Origin: an uncultured Alistipes sp. | Lineage (GTDB): Bacteria; Bacteroidota; Bacteroidia; Bacteroidales; Rikenellaceae | Length of the DNA stretch: 8,234 bases | NCBI GenBank assembly: GCA_900552955.1 | Contig: USBO01000074.1 | Location: 1 to 8,234 of the forward strand | Direction: 5' to 3' | Shown: positions 1-5,516 of the stretch, in pieces | Layout of the letters: each line of letters starts with the position of its first letter | How positions within the stretch are numbered: position 1 is the stretch's first letter | The notes under the pieces: model-generated | Databases searched by the model: none | Told to the model about the DNA's origin: nothing | Seen by the model: only the letters and a program-made list of their open reading frames with translations | Translations under genes and position numbers: made by a program

Positions 1-247
1 ATATTGCGGCTCTTTGGGAGCCGCGCGGGCCGCAGCCTCCGGCGGCGGAGGCCCGCCCCTGGCGTCCCTCCGCAGGCCGCAGCCCGCTCTCCCTCTCCCT
101 TGCTCCCTCCCGAATCTTTATACAATAAACTATTGCACGCATTTTTTTTGGGGGGGGCGAGTCATTTGCGGTTCGCCGACGGCGGCGCGACGAGCAAGAG
201 CCGATCAGGCGAGTTGCAGTCCGCCGCGTGGGGCGGCGGCGAACTGC

Positions 248-268
248 CGGCATCGCGGCGCGATGCCG
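248..268. repeat. Perfect palindrome, 10-bp arms with one central base
   Basis: CGGCATCGCG (248-257) is followed by a single G (258) and by its exact reverse complement CGCGATGCCG (259-268). A one-base centre suits a DNA site bound by a dimeric protein better than an RNA hairpin, which would have to open several pairs to form a loop. No family is recognised. Confidence 0.6.
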
Positions 269-345
269 AATTATCAGGAACGATTGCAGCGAACAGGTTT
301 TGCGGCTCCTTCGACCCGCACTCCGTCTCTGCCTTTCTCTGCCCC

Positions 346-390
346 CCCCCGAGGTGGTATGCAATATCATATTGCATGCCTTCGTGGGGG
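346..390. repeat. Extended palindrome built on ATGCAATAT / ATATTGCAT
   Basis: ATGCAATAT (359-367), a single C (368) and ATATTGCAT (369-377) form a perfect 9-1-9 palindrome. Around it the symmetry continues imperfectly: GG 356-357 with CC 379-380, a G-C pair 353/383, and CCCCC 346-350 with GGGGG 386-390. Three T-G wobbles (351/385, 354/382, 358/378) and two mismatches (352/384, 355/381) interrupt it. A third copy of ATGCAATAT sits at 407-415, and shorter relatives lie at 131-137 (TATTGCA) and 1-7 (ATATTGC). It could be a protein-binding site or part of a small repeat element; I cannot tell which. Confidence 0.6.
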
Positions 391-537
391 CACCTTTCCC
401 GGAGTGATGCAATATTTTCTTGCGAAATAACTTTATTCTTATTTTTCAATTTAATTCGCATTCTGTGACTGTGCAGCCTCAGACGCGGATTTTACATGTC
501 GTGTCCAAAAAAAATCGGATTAATTTTCATATAAAAA

Positions 538-569
538 CTTGTATTTTCGGACAATTGTTTTTATTTTTG
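538..569 (+). promoter_or_regulatory. Bacteroidota-type promoter for the RNA at 573-769
   Basis: TATTTTTG at 562-569 matches the TAnnTTTG -7 element exactly. CTTG at 538-541, containing the core TTG, lies 20 bp upstream, the normal spacing for the -33 element. The predicted start of transcription is about 573-576, exactly where the first hairpin of the downstream RNA begins. Confidence 0.65.
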
Positions 570-572
570 GGT

Positions 573-769
573 ACGGTTTCCACACGTTGTATATATGGAA
601 ACTGTTTGAGCCCTGTTATACAAACTGACAAAAACTGGTAATTTTTGAATTGTAACAGGAAAACGGAAGGCTCATGTACCCTGTGCGATAGGCATGGGCT
701 GACCGTTGTTTATAGAGCATACCAGTGCTTGTCAGTTTGCGGTCAGGTTCGTGCCTTTCGCACTTTTTT
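573..769 (+). ncRNA. Candidate structured non-coding RNA (6S-like or regulatory leader)
   Basis: No protein frame fits here, but the sequence is densely self-complementary and is bounded by a promoter (538-569) and a T-run (764-769). A 5' hairpin pairs 573-582 with 596-605 (10 bp, one wobble). The rest can be drawn in two ways. Fold A has a hairpin 607-623/650-674 and a second one 683-705/740-763 that abuts the T-run. Fold B is one long rod: 608-615/744-750, then 621-640 with 720-739 (18 of 20 positions paired), an open bubble 641-661/708-719, and an apical hairpin 662-666/703-707 plus 669-676/693-700. Fold B recalls the closing stem, central bubble and apical stem of 6S RNA, and the length of about 197 bases fits that family, but the separate 5' hairpin does not. 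It may instead be an attenuator leader. I did not recognise the sequence itself. Confidence 0.6.
683..769 (+). terminator. Intrinsic terminator of the candidate RNA
   Basis: GTGCGA (683-688) pairs with TCGCAC (758-763), AGGCA (690-694) with TGCCT (752-756) and CTGACCG (699-705) with CGGTCAG (740-746). Six Ts follow at 764-769. In the alternative rod fold a much smaller hairpin, GTGC 751-754 with GCAC 760-763, would remain before the same T-run. The strand is set by the T-run. Confidence 0.65.
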
Positions 770-1021
770 GGTGTTCGGGCGGGCGGCTTGATCGATCGGA
801 GGCAGCAATGGATTGCGACGCAGCGTTTTCAGACGTCTCTCTTTGATTTTCTGCTCCGGTGATTGCGGACAGGGGTCGTCTCTCGGAAGAATGTCGGATC
901 TCGTTCAGCCGGAGGCGTGTGTGGGCCGCGATCTCCGCGCAGGGGCGGATTCTCGTTCGACGGAAATTACCGAGGTGCTTTTTTGTCCGTCTGGATAAAT
1001 CGACTTATTTTTATCAGTTGT
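770..1021. other. Gene-free spacer before the hypothetical protein
   Basis: I see no gene here: an ATG at 809 gives only 12 codons. Reading the downstream protein from an earlier ATG at 863 would add 53 residues rich in Arg, Gly and Ser that do not look like the protein's own sequence, so I leave that stretch non-coding. The one inverted repeat noted, GACGGA (959-964) with TCCGTC (986-991), has a 21-base loop and is weak. Confidence 0.5.
982..1013 (+). promoter_or_regulatory. Possible promoter directly before the hypothetical protein
   Basis: TTTG at 982-985 is followed after exactly 20 bp by TATTTTTA at 1006-1013, which differs from TAnnTTTG only in the last base. The predicted transcript would start around 1017-1020, giving an almost leaderless mRNA for the ATG at 1022. 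That is unusual and lowers confidence; the gene could instead be read from the promoter at 538-569. Confidence 0.4.
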
Positions 1022-1570
1022 ATGGACATCAAGTATTTCGTTCCGTATCTCGAGGCGAAGAAGCAGCTCGACATCCGCGCTTCGATCATCGGCCGCTGGC
1101 TCGAAGCGGGAACGTATGAAGACCGTCGGGGCGACGGCGTGTGGCGCCGGATGCGCGGGTCGCGGACATCCGGCGACCTGACGCTCCGGCTGCTCGATTT
1201 CAAGAATCGCAGCCGGCTGGTGCGCACCGAAGTTGCGCCCCGAAAGCGGCGCTATGCGGTCGTCGCCGATATCGATCCGGCCGACATTCCCGATCTCGGG
1301 GAGTTCCCGCGAATCGGCGGTATGTTGGACGTGCGATACGATGCGGCGACCGACTCCTACTACGAAGTGGGGGAGGCGGGGCTGTTGTCGGTGCGCAGCG
1401 GGTTCTCGGATTACATGGATTATCGTTTCAGCCGGCGCAGCGGCGAACTGGTGTTGCCCGACGGACGGATGCTGGTCATGCGGCTCGACGAGGAGGAGAT
1501 GTGGCTGATGGATCACGACCAGTTCGGACTGGCCTATCCGACCGTCGAACGGTTCCGGCGCCTGAAATAG
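1022..1570 (+). CDS. Hypothetical protein, 182 residues
   Basis: I do not recognise this protein. It begins MDIKYFVPYLEAKKQL, has no signal peptide or membrane segment, no cysteine, and looks cytoplasmic. The first 30 residues read as helical; the rest alternates short strand-like and turn-rich stretches. Residues 34-78 are strongly basic (many Arg), residues 82-96 acidic (DIDPADIPDLGEF), and residues 156-166 again acidic (DEEEMWLMDHD). Codon composition matches the neighbouring genes, and the opposite strand reads as His/Pro-rich nonsense, which supports this strand. The ATG at 1022 is chosen because upstream in-frame sequence is unlike protein; no Shine-Dalgarno is visible, as is common in the phylum. 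It stands alone: its end faces the end of radC across 33 bp with no clear terminator between them. Whether the structured RNA upstream controls it is unknown. Confidence 0.75.
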   Translation: MDIKYFVPYLEAKKQLDIRASIIGRWLEAGTYEDRRGDGVWRRMRGSRTSGDLTLRLLDFKNRSRLVRTEVAPRKRRYAVVADIDPADIPDLGEFPRIGGMLDVRYDAATDSYYEVGEAGLLSVRSGFSDYMDYRFSRRSGELVLPDGRMLVMRLDEEEMWLMDHDQFGLAYPTVERFRRLK

Positions 1571-1603
1571 GACGGTGCCTGGCTCTCCGGCCGGATGCGC
1601 GCC

Positions 1604-2257
1604 TCAGAGCAGTCCGGCCGAGCGGAACGAGAAGCTGCCCGCGCGGGCGACGATGATGTGGTCGAGCAGCCGGATGTCGAACAGCGCGGCGGCCTGCGCG
1701 ATGCGGGCGGTCAGCAGCCGGTCGGGCTCGCTCGCATCGGCGCTGCCCGAGGGGTGGTTGTGGACGAGGATCAACTGTGTGGCCAGCAGTTCGAGCGCCC
1801 GTTTGACGATCAGCCGATGGTCGACGACCGTCCCCTGCACGCCGCCCTGACTGATGCGCTGCCGTTCGATGATGCGGTTCGATGACGAGAGGTAGACCGC
1901 CCAGCACTCCTCGTGGCTGAGCTGCTCCAGTTCGGGACGGAAGAGCCGGATGACGTCGTCGCTCGTGACGAGTGTCGTCGTCTCGGCCGCTTGATCCCGC
2001 AGGATGCGCCGTCCCAGCTCCGTGGCGGCGGCGATGCGGGCGGCCCGTCGCCGGCCCATGCCCTCGACCATGCGCAGCCGCGGCAGCGGATCGTCGCTCA
2101 GCCGCGACAGCGAACCGCCGTAATAGTTCAGCAGCCGTTCGGCCAACTGGCGTGCCGGCGCCTGCTCGCCGCCTTCGCCTAAGAGCAGCGTCAGCAACTC
2201 CGCATCGTCGAGCGACACGGGGCCGCGCGAGGTGAGTTTGTCGAGCAGTTGTTTCAT
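1604..2257 (-). CDS. radC: RadC/JAMM domain protein (UPF0758)
   Basis: This 217-residue protein belongs to the RadC family, named for DNA repair although a repair role has not been firmly shown; the JAMM fold suggests a zinc-dependent hydrolase. The N-terminal part (about 10-85) has the helix-hairpin-helix features of the family: RGPVSLDDAELLTLLL at 11-26 and VEGMGRRRAARI at 64-75. The C-terminal JAMM domain carries the metal site HNHPSG at 166-171 followed by S176 and D179, so the zinc ligands look intact. The N-terminus is 10-15 residues shorter than many relatives, which usually start with a DRPREKL-like stretch; no longer in-frame start is available. It is the last gene of the acpP-fabF-rnc-radC run, 27 bp after the rnc stop, so probably co-transcribed. 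No terminator is evident after it. Confidence 0.9.
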   Translation of the reverse strand: MKQLLDKLTSRGPVSLDDAELLTLLLGEGGEQAPARQLAERLLNYYGGSLSRLSDDPLPRLRMVEGMGRRRAARIAAATELGRRILRDQAAETTTLVTSDDVIRLFRPELEQLSHEECWAVYLSSSNRIIERQRISQGGVQGTVVDHRLIVKRALELLATQLILVHNHPSGSADASEPDRLLTARIAQAAALFDIRLLDHIIVARAGSFSFRSAGLL

Positions 2258-2284
2258 GGCCGATCGGGTTGGGGATATTCGGCC

Positions 2285-3076
2285 TCAGCGCGTCGCCTCG
2301 TCCAGCCGCAGGCGGTCGACTTTGTCGAGCAGCGCAGCGCAGGCTTCGTCGGTGAAACTCTGCGCCACGGAGAACGACGCCTGCTGTTCGGCCTCCTTCT
2401 TCGATTCGCCGCAGCCGTGTCCCACCTCCATGTCGTCGATGAGCACCGTCGAGCGGAAGAGCGGATGGTTGGCCGCGGAATTCTCCTGCCGCACCGTGCG
2501 GAAGCGGACGGCATGATGATTCTTCTGGCACCACTCGATCAGCCGGCTCTTGAAGTCGTTCTCCGACTCGGTCAGCTCGTCGAGCGACAGGTGCTCGCGG
2601 TAGAGGCGGTTGATGAGCAGCCGGTTGACGAAGTTGTAGCCCTGATCGAGGTAGATCGCACCCATCATCGCTTCGAAGGCGTCGCCGAAGATGTGCTTCT
2701 GCGCCAGCGTGTTGCTGCTGCCGTCGAGGATGACGCAGCGATCGAGCCCGATCCGGCGGGCGATGGCGTTGAGCGACTGGCGCGAGACGATCTTCGACCG
2801 GAGTTTGGTCATGAACCCTTCGTCGCGGTCGGGAAATTCGATGTAGAGGTAGTCCGACGTGACGGCCTCGATCACGGCGTCGCCCAGATATTCGAGCCGT
2901 TCGTTGTTGATCTGCCGGCCGTCCTCCAAAACCAAAGAAGCTGACTTGTGAATCAAAGCCAGCTTGTAGAGTTCGATGTTGTGCGGAACGAAGCCGAACA
3001 ACTCGTCGATCGTGCGGTAAAACTCCTTATCCGGGCCGAAATTGCGCCGCCAGGGGCGTAACAGGAAATCAATCAC
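2285..3076 (-). CDS. rnc: Ribonuclease III
   Basis: RNase III cuts double-stranded RNA during rRNA maturation and mRNA or small-RNA processing, working as a dimer in the cytoplasm with Mg2+. The 263-residue protein has the nuclease domain at about 20-160, with the signature NERLEYLGDAV at 58-68 (acidic residues E59, E62, D66) and the second acidic pair D132 and E135 in GDAFEAMMGA. A double-stranded RNA binding domain spans about 173-241 and ends in the conserved GCGESKKEAEQ. It is longer than the E. coli enzyme (226), mainly through an N-terminal extension of about 20 residues (MIDFLLRPWRR...) and a short charged tail, common in this phylum. It lies 12 bp after fabF, so it is likely translated from the same message. 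All catalytic residues are present. Confidence 0.95.
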   Translation of the reverse strand: MIDFLLRPWRRNFGPDKEFYRTIDELFGFVPHNIELYKLALIHKSASLVLEDGRQINNERLEYLGDAVIEAVTSDYLYIEFPDRDEGFMTKLRSKIVSRQSLNAIARRIGLDRCVILDGSSNTLAQKHIFGDAFEAMMGAIYLDQGYNFVNRLLINRLYREHLSLDELTESENDFKSRLIEWCQKNHHAVRFRTVRQENSAANHPLFRSTVLIDDMEVGHGCGESKKEAEQQASFSVAQSFTDEACAALLDKVDRLRLDEATR

Positions 3077-3088
3077 GGCCGTCGGACG

Positions 3089-4336
3089 TTAGAGCTTACG
3101 GAAAACGATCGTGGAGTTGTGACCGCCGAACCCGAACGTGTTGCTCATCGCTGCGCGCACCTCACGACGCTGTGCGGTGCCCAGCGTGAGGTTGAGTTTG
3201 GCATCGATCTGGGGATCCAGCTCCTCGACGTTGATCGTGGGAGGCACGACGCCCTGCGTGAGGGCGAGGATGCAGGCCAGCGCCTCGACGGCTCCGGTGG
3301 CACCCAGCAGGTGACCCGTCATGGATTTGGTCGACGAGATGTTCAGGTCGTAGACGTGGTCGCCGAAAACGCCCGCCACGGCCTTCAGCTCGGCCAGGTC
3401 GCCCAGCGGGGTCGAGGTGCCGTGAACGTTCACGTAGTCGACCTCCTCGGGCTGCATGCCGGCATCCTTCAGCGCGGCTTTCATCGACAGGATGGCGCCT
3501 TTTCCTTCGGGATGGGGTGCCGTGAAGTGATGCGCATCGGCCGATGCGCCGCCGCCCGCCACTTCGCAGTAGATCTTCGCACCGCGCGCCTTGGCGTGCT
3601 CGTACTCCTCGAATACCAGCGCACCGGCGCCTTCGCCGATCACGAATCCGTCGCGGTGCACGTCGAACGGACGCGAGGCGTGCTGGGGATCGTCGTTGCG
3701 GGTCGAGATGGCCTGCATCGACGAGAATCCGCCCACGCCCGGCTCGTTGACCGAAGCTTCCGAACCGCCGGTCACCATCACGTCGGCCTTGCCCCAGCGG
3801 ATCTGGTTGAAGGCGTCGATCATGCCGTGATTCGACGAGGCGCAGGCCGAGACGATGCAGTAGTTGGGACCCATGAAGCCGTATTTCATCGAGATGAAAC
3901 CGGCTGCGATGTCGGCGATCATGCGGGGAATGAAGAATGGGCTAAACCGCGGGATGTTGCCTCCCTCGGTATAGCCCACGCATTCGTCGAAGAACGATTT
4001 GAGTCCTCCGATACCCGAACTCCAGATCACGCCCGCCTGCTCCTTGTCGAGCTTCTCCATGTCGAACCCTGCGTCCTCCACGGCCTGCGTGGCGGCGATG
4101 AGGGCATACTGGGTGAAGAGGTCGTATTTGCGGACCTCCTTGCGGTCGAAATGCTGGGACGGGTCGTAATTCTTTACTTCGCAAGCGAATTTCGTCTTGA
4201 ATTTCTCCGTGTCGAAGTGCGTGATGGGGGCGGCTCCGCTGACACCTTTCTCGAGATTCGAAAAATATTCCTGAATGTTGTTGCCGAGTGGGTTGATCGT
4301 ACCTATACCTGTCACCACTACGCGTCTTGCTGTCAT
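3089..4336 (-). CDS. fabF: Beta-ketoacyl-ACP synthase II
   Basis: This is the condensing enzyme that elongates fatty acyl chains by joining malonyl-ACP to an acyl group held on its cysteine, with release of CO2. The 415-residue thiolase-fold protein shows the full active site: C165 in SACASS, H305 in VNVHGTSTP, K337 and H342 in STKSMTGH, and the FGFGGHN loop at 401-407. These align one to two residues from the E. coli FabF positions, and the length fits FabF rather than FabB or FabH. It follows acpP, its substrate carrier, by 56 bp and precedes rnc by 12 bp, a fatty-acid gene order widespread in bacteria. No promoter is visible in the 56-bp gap, so expression probably comes from the acpP promoter. 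Nothing is odd about it. Confidence 0.96.
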   Translation of the reverse strand: MTARRVVVTGIGTINPLGNNIQEYFSNLEKGVSGAAPITHFDTEKFKTKFACEVKNYDPSQHFDRKEVRKYDLFTQYALIAATQAVEDAGFDMEKLDKEQAGVIWSSGIGGLKSFFDECVGYTEGGNIPRFSPFFIPRMIADIAAGFISMKYGFMGPNYCIVSACASSNHGMIDAFNQIRWGKADVMVTGGSEASVNEPGVGGFSSMQAISTRNDDPQHASRPFDVHRDGFVIGEGAGALVFEEYEHAKARGAKIYCEVAGGGASADAHHFTAPHPEGKGAILSMKAALKDAGMQPEEVDYVNVHGTSTPLGDLAELKAVAGVFGDHVYDLNISSTKSMTGHLLGATGAVEALACILALTQGVVPPTINVEELDPQIDAKLNLTLGTAQRREVRAAMSNTFGFGGHNSTIVFRKL

Positions 4337-4392
4337 AAACGATTCGGATTTGGTTGAAATGAACGAACTGCTGCGAAATACTTATGGCAGAA

Positions 4393-4629
4393 TTATTTCT
4401 TGTGCTCCTCGATGTAGCTGATGGCGTCGCCGACGGTTGCGATCTTCTCAGCGTCCTCGTCGGGGATCTGGATATCGAAAGCCTTCTCGAACTCCATGAT
4501 GAGCTCTACGGTGTCGAGCGAATCCGCACCGAGGTGGTTGGTGAAGCTTGCTTCGGGCACTACTTCCGACTCTTTGACTCCCAGCTTGTCTACGATGATC
4601 TCGACGACTTTCTGTTGAACTTCTGACAT
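4393..4629 (-). CDS. acpP: Acyl carrier protein
   Basis: This small acidic protein carries growing acyl chains on a phosphopantetheine arm for fatty-acid synthesis and, through them, for lipid A and phospholipids. The 78 residues match the family's usual size and contain GADSLDTVEL, with S37 as the attachment serine. Helices I to IV are evident (about 3-15, 37-51, 56-61 and 65-75). It starts the acpP-fabF-rnc-radC run, which suits its high expression. The ATG is preceded by an A-rich stretch on its own strand rather than a Shine-Dalgarno, and a candidate promoter lies about 70 bp upstream. It is divergent from pepE across a 179-bp AT-rich region. Confidence 0.97.
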   Translation of the reverse strand: MSEVQQKVVEIIVDKLGVKESEVVPEASFTNHLGADSLDTVELIMEFEKAFDIQIPDEDAEKIATVGDAISYIEEHKK

Positions 4630-4697
4630 GATTGTAATTTTTTAGTTAAACAAAATATTGTTGAAAATACTTTTCTATTTTCACGCAGAATTTTTCG

Positions 4698-4705
4698 CAA
4701 AAATA
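4698..4705 (-). promoter_or_regulatory. Candidate -7 element of the acpP operon promoter
   Basis: On the minus strand, 4705 to 4698 reads TATTTTTG, an exact TAnnTTTG. The -33 position 20 bp upstream reads TGAC, a poor match to TTTG. An A-tract lies between the two. Transcription would start near 4690-4694 and leave a 60-65 base AT-rich leader before acpP. Confidence 0.45.
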
Positions 4706-4718
4706 ACACTTTTTTTGT

Positions 4719-4726
4719 TACATTTG
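4719..4726 (+). promoter_or_regulatory. Candidate -7 element of the pepE operon promoter
   Basis: TACATTTG at 4719-4726 matches TAnnTTTG exactly. Upstream, TTCG at 4694-4697 (spacing 21) is a one-mismatch -33 box and overlaps the acpP -7 element of the other strand. Transcription would start near 4731, giving a leader of about 78 bases that contains the inverted repeat at 4763-4783. Confidence 0.4.
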
Positions 4727-4762
4727 TCATACTGGCGAAAGATTTTATCAACACGATTGTCC

Positions 4763-4783
4763 ACAAAACGTGCGCCGTTTTGT
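4763..4783. repeat. Inverted repeat between acpP and pepE, possible operator
   Basis: ACAAAACG (4763-4770) and CGTTTTGT (4776-4783) are exact reverse complements separated by TGCGC. The symmetric 21-bp site lies 26 bp before the pepE start and upstream of the acpP promoter candidate, so it could bind a regulator of either operon or form a small hairpin in the pepE leader. No regulator is recognised from the sequence. Confidence 0.5.
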
Positions 4784-4808
4784 TTAAGATTATGAATTAC
4801 AGTATTTT

Positions 4809-5510
4809 ATGAGATTATTGCTGATTTCCAACTCGACCAATGCGGGCGAGCCGTATCTGACTTATCCGCTGCCGCGCATCGGGGAATTCCTCTGCGGGGT
4901 GAAGGAGGTGGCGTTCGTTCCCTATGCCGCCGTCACCTTCTCCTATGCCGAGTACGAGCGGCGTGTGCAGGAGCGTTTTTCGACGCTCGGCATCCGCGTG
5001 CGGTCGGTGCACCGCGCGGCCGACCCCGCGGCGGCGATCCGCCGTGCCGAAGCGATCTGCGTCGGCGGCGGCAACACCTTCGCGCTGGCCAGGAAGATGC
5101 AGGAGCATGGGCTGATGCAGGCGATCCGCAGCCGCGTGAAGGCCGGCGTGCCCTATGTGGGGTGGTCGGCGGGCAGCAACGTGGCCTGCCCTGCGATCTC
5201 GACGACCAACGACATGCCGATCGTCGAACCCGCCTCGTTCCGTGCCGTGGGGGCGGTGAAGTTCCAGATCAATCCCCACTATCTCGACGCTAATCCCGAG
5301 GGACATGCTGGCGAGACGCGGGAAGTGCGTCTGCTGGAGTTCATCGCCGCCAATCCCCGCCGCTATGCCGTGGGGCTGCGCGAAGGCTGCATGCTGCGCT
5401 TCGAGGAGGGCCGGCTGGAGCTGTTGGGCGACCGCCCGATGCGGATTTTCAAGAAGGGCATCGCTCCTTTCGAGGTGCAGCCCGGTGACGATCTCTCGTT
5501 CTTATTATAA
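4809..5510 (+). CDS. pepE: Dipeptidase E (alpha-aspartyl dipeptidase, family S51)
   Basis: PepE hydrolyses dipeptides with an N-terminal aspartate and acts in the cytoplasm in peptide recycling. The 233-residue protein is nearly the same length as the Salmonella and E. coli enzymes and lines up with them without shift. S120 in GWSAGSN is the nucleophile, H157 in INPHYLD and E192 in LREG complete the triad described for Salmonella PepE, and D135 in TTNDMPIV is the residue tied to substrate choice. VGGGNTF at 85-91 is also typical. The start MRLLLISNST matches the family's N-terminus, so the ATG at 4809 is firm although no Shine-Dalgarno is visible. It opens a + strand run with the acetyltransferase 6 bp downstream. 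All key residues are present, so it is probably active. Confidence 0.95.
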   Translation: MRLLLISNSTNAGEPYLTYPLPRIGEFLCGVKEVAFVPYAAVTFSYAEYERRVQERFSTLGIRVRSVHRAADPAAAIRRAEAICVGGGNTFALARKMQEHGLMQAIRSRVKAGVPYVGWSAGSNVACPAISTTNDMPIVEPASFRAVGAVKFQINPHYLDANPEGHAGETREVRLLEFIAANPRRYAVGLREGCMLRFEEGRLELLGDRPMRIFKKGIAPFEVQPGDDLSFLL

Positions 5511-5516
5511 TAAGGT

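Larger units (their letters stand above)
1..470. other. Gene-free GC-rich region with hairpins and homopolymer runs
   Basis: I see no convincing gene here. The open frames on both strands translate to Arg/Pro/Ser-rich, low-order sequence typical of non-coding GC-rich DNA. The region does hold many short inverted repeats: 6-12 with 18-24 (7 bp, 5-base loop), 35-41 with 46-52 (7 bp, 4-base loop), 174-178 with 183-187, 221-226 with 234-239, and the longer palindromes listed separately. A run of eight Ts followed by eight Gs lies at 142-157 and nine Cs at 342-350. None of the GC hairpins is followed by a T-run, so they are not standard intrinsic terminators. From about position 415 the base composition turns AT-rich. 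Confidence 0.55.

Noticed and set aside
4..468. Long open frames on both strands in the first 470 bases
   Set aside because: Translations are Arg/Pro/Ser-rich with no motif, run through homopolymers and palindromes, and overlap on both strands, as expected of GC-rich non-coding DNA.
573..769. Identity as tmRNA, SRP RNA or RNase P RNA
   Set aside because: I find no tRNA-like CCA end or tag frame, no GGAAGGAAGCAGC-like SRP core, and none of the conserved RNase P blocks.
905..1516. 203-codon frame on the minus strand opposite the hypothetical protein
   Set aside because: His/Pro-rich composition typical of an antisense shadow; the + strand frame has normal protein composition.
1571..1603. Bidirectional terminator between the hypothetical gene and radC
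   Set aside because: The gap holds a GC palindrome (CCGGCCGG) but no stem followed by a T-run on either strand.
4745..4765. TTATCAACA and TTGTCCACA, each one base from a DnaA box, three bases apart
   Set aside because: Only two imperfect boxes, no AT-rich unwinding repeats or origin-type neighbours such as dnaA or dnaN; the second overlaps the inverted repeat. Too little to call an origin.
4779..4810. TTTG, 20 bp, TATTTTAT as a pepE promoter
   Set aside because: The -7 box has two mismatches and overlaps the pepE start codon, so the transcript would begin inside the gene.
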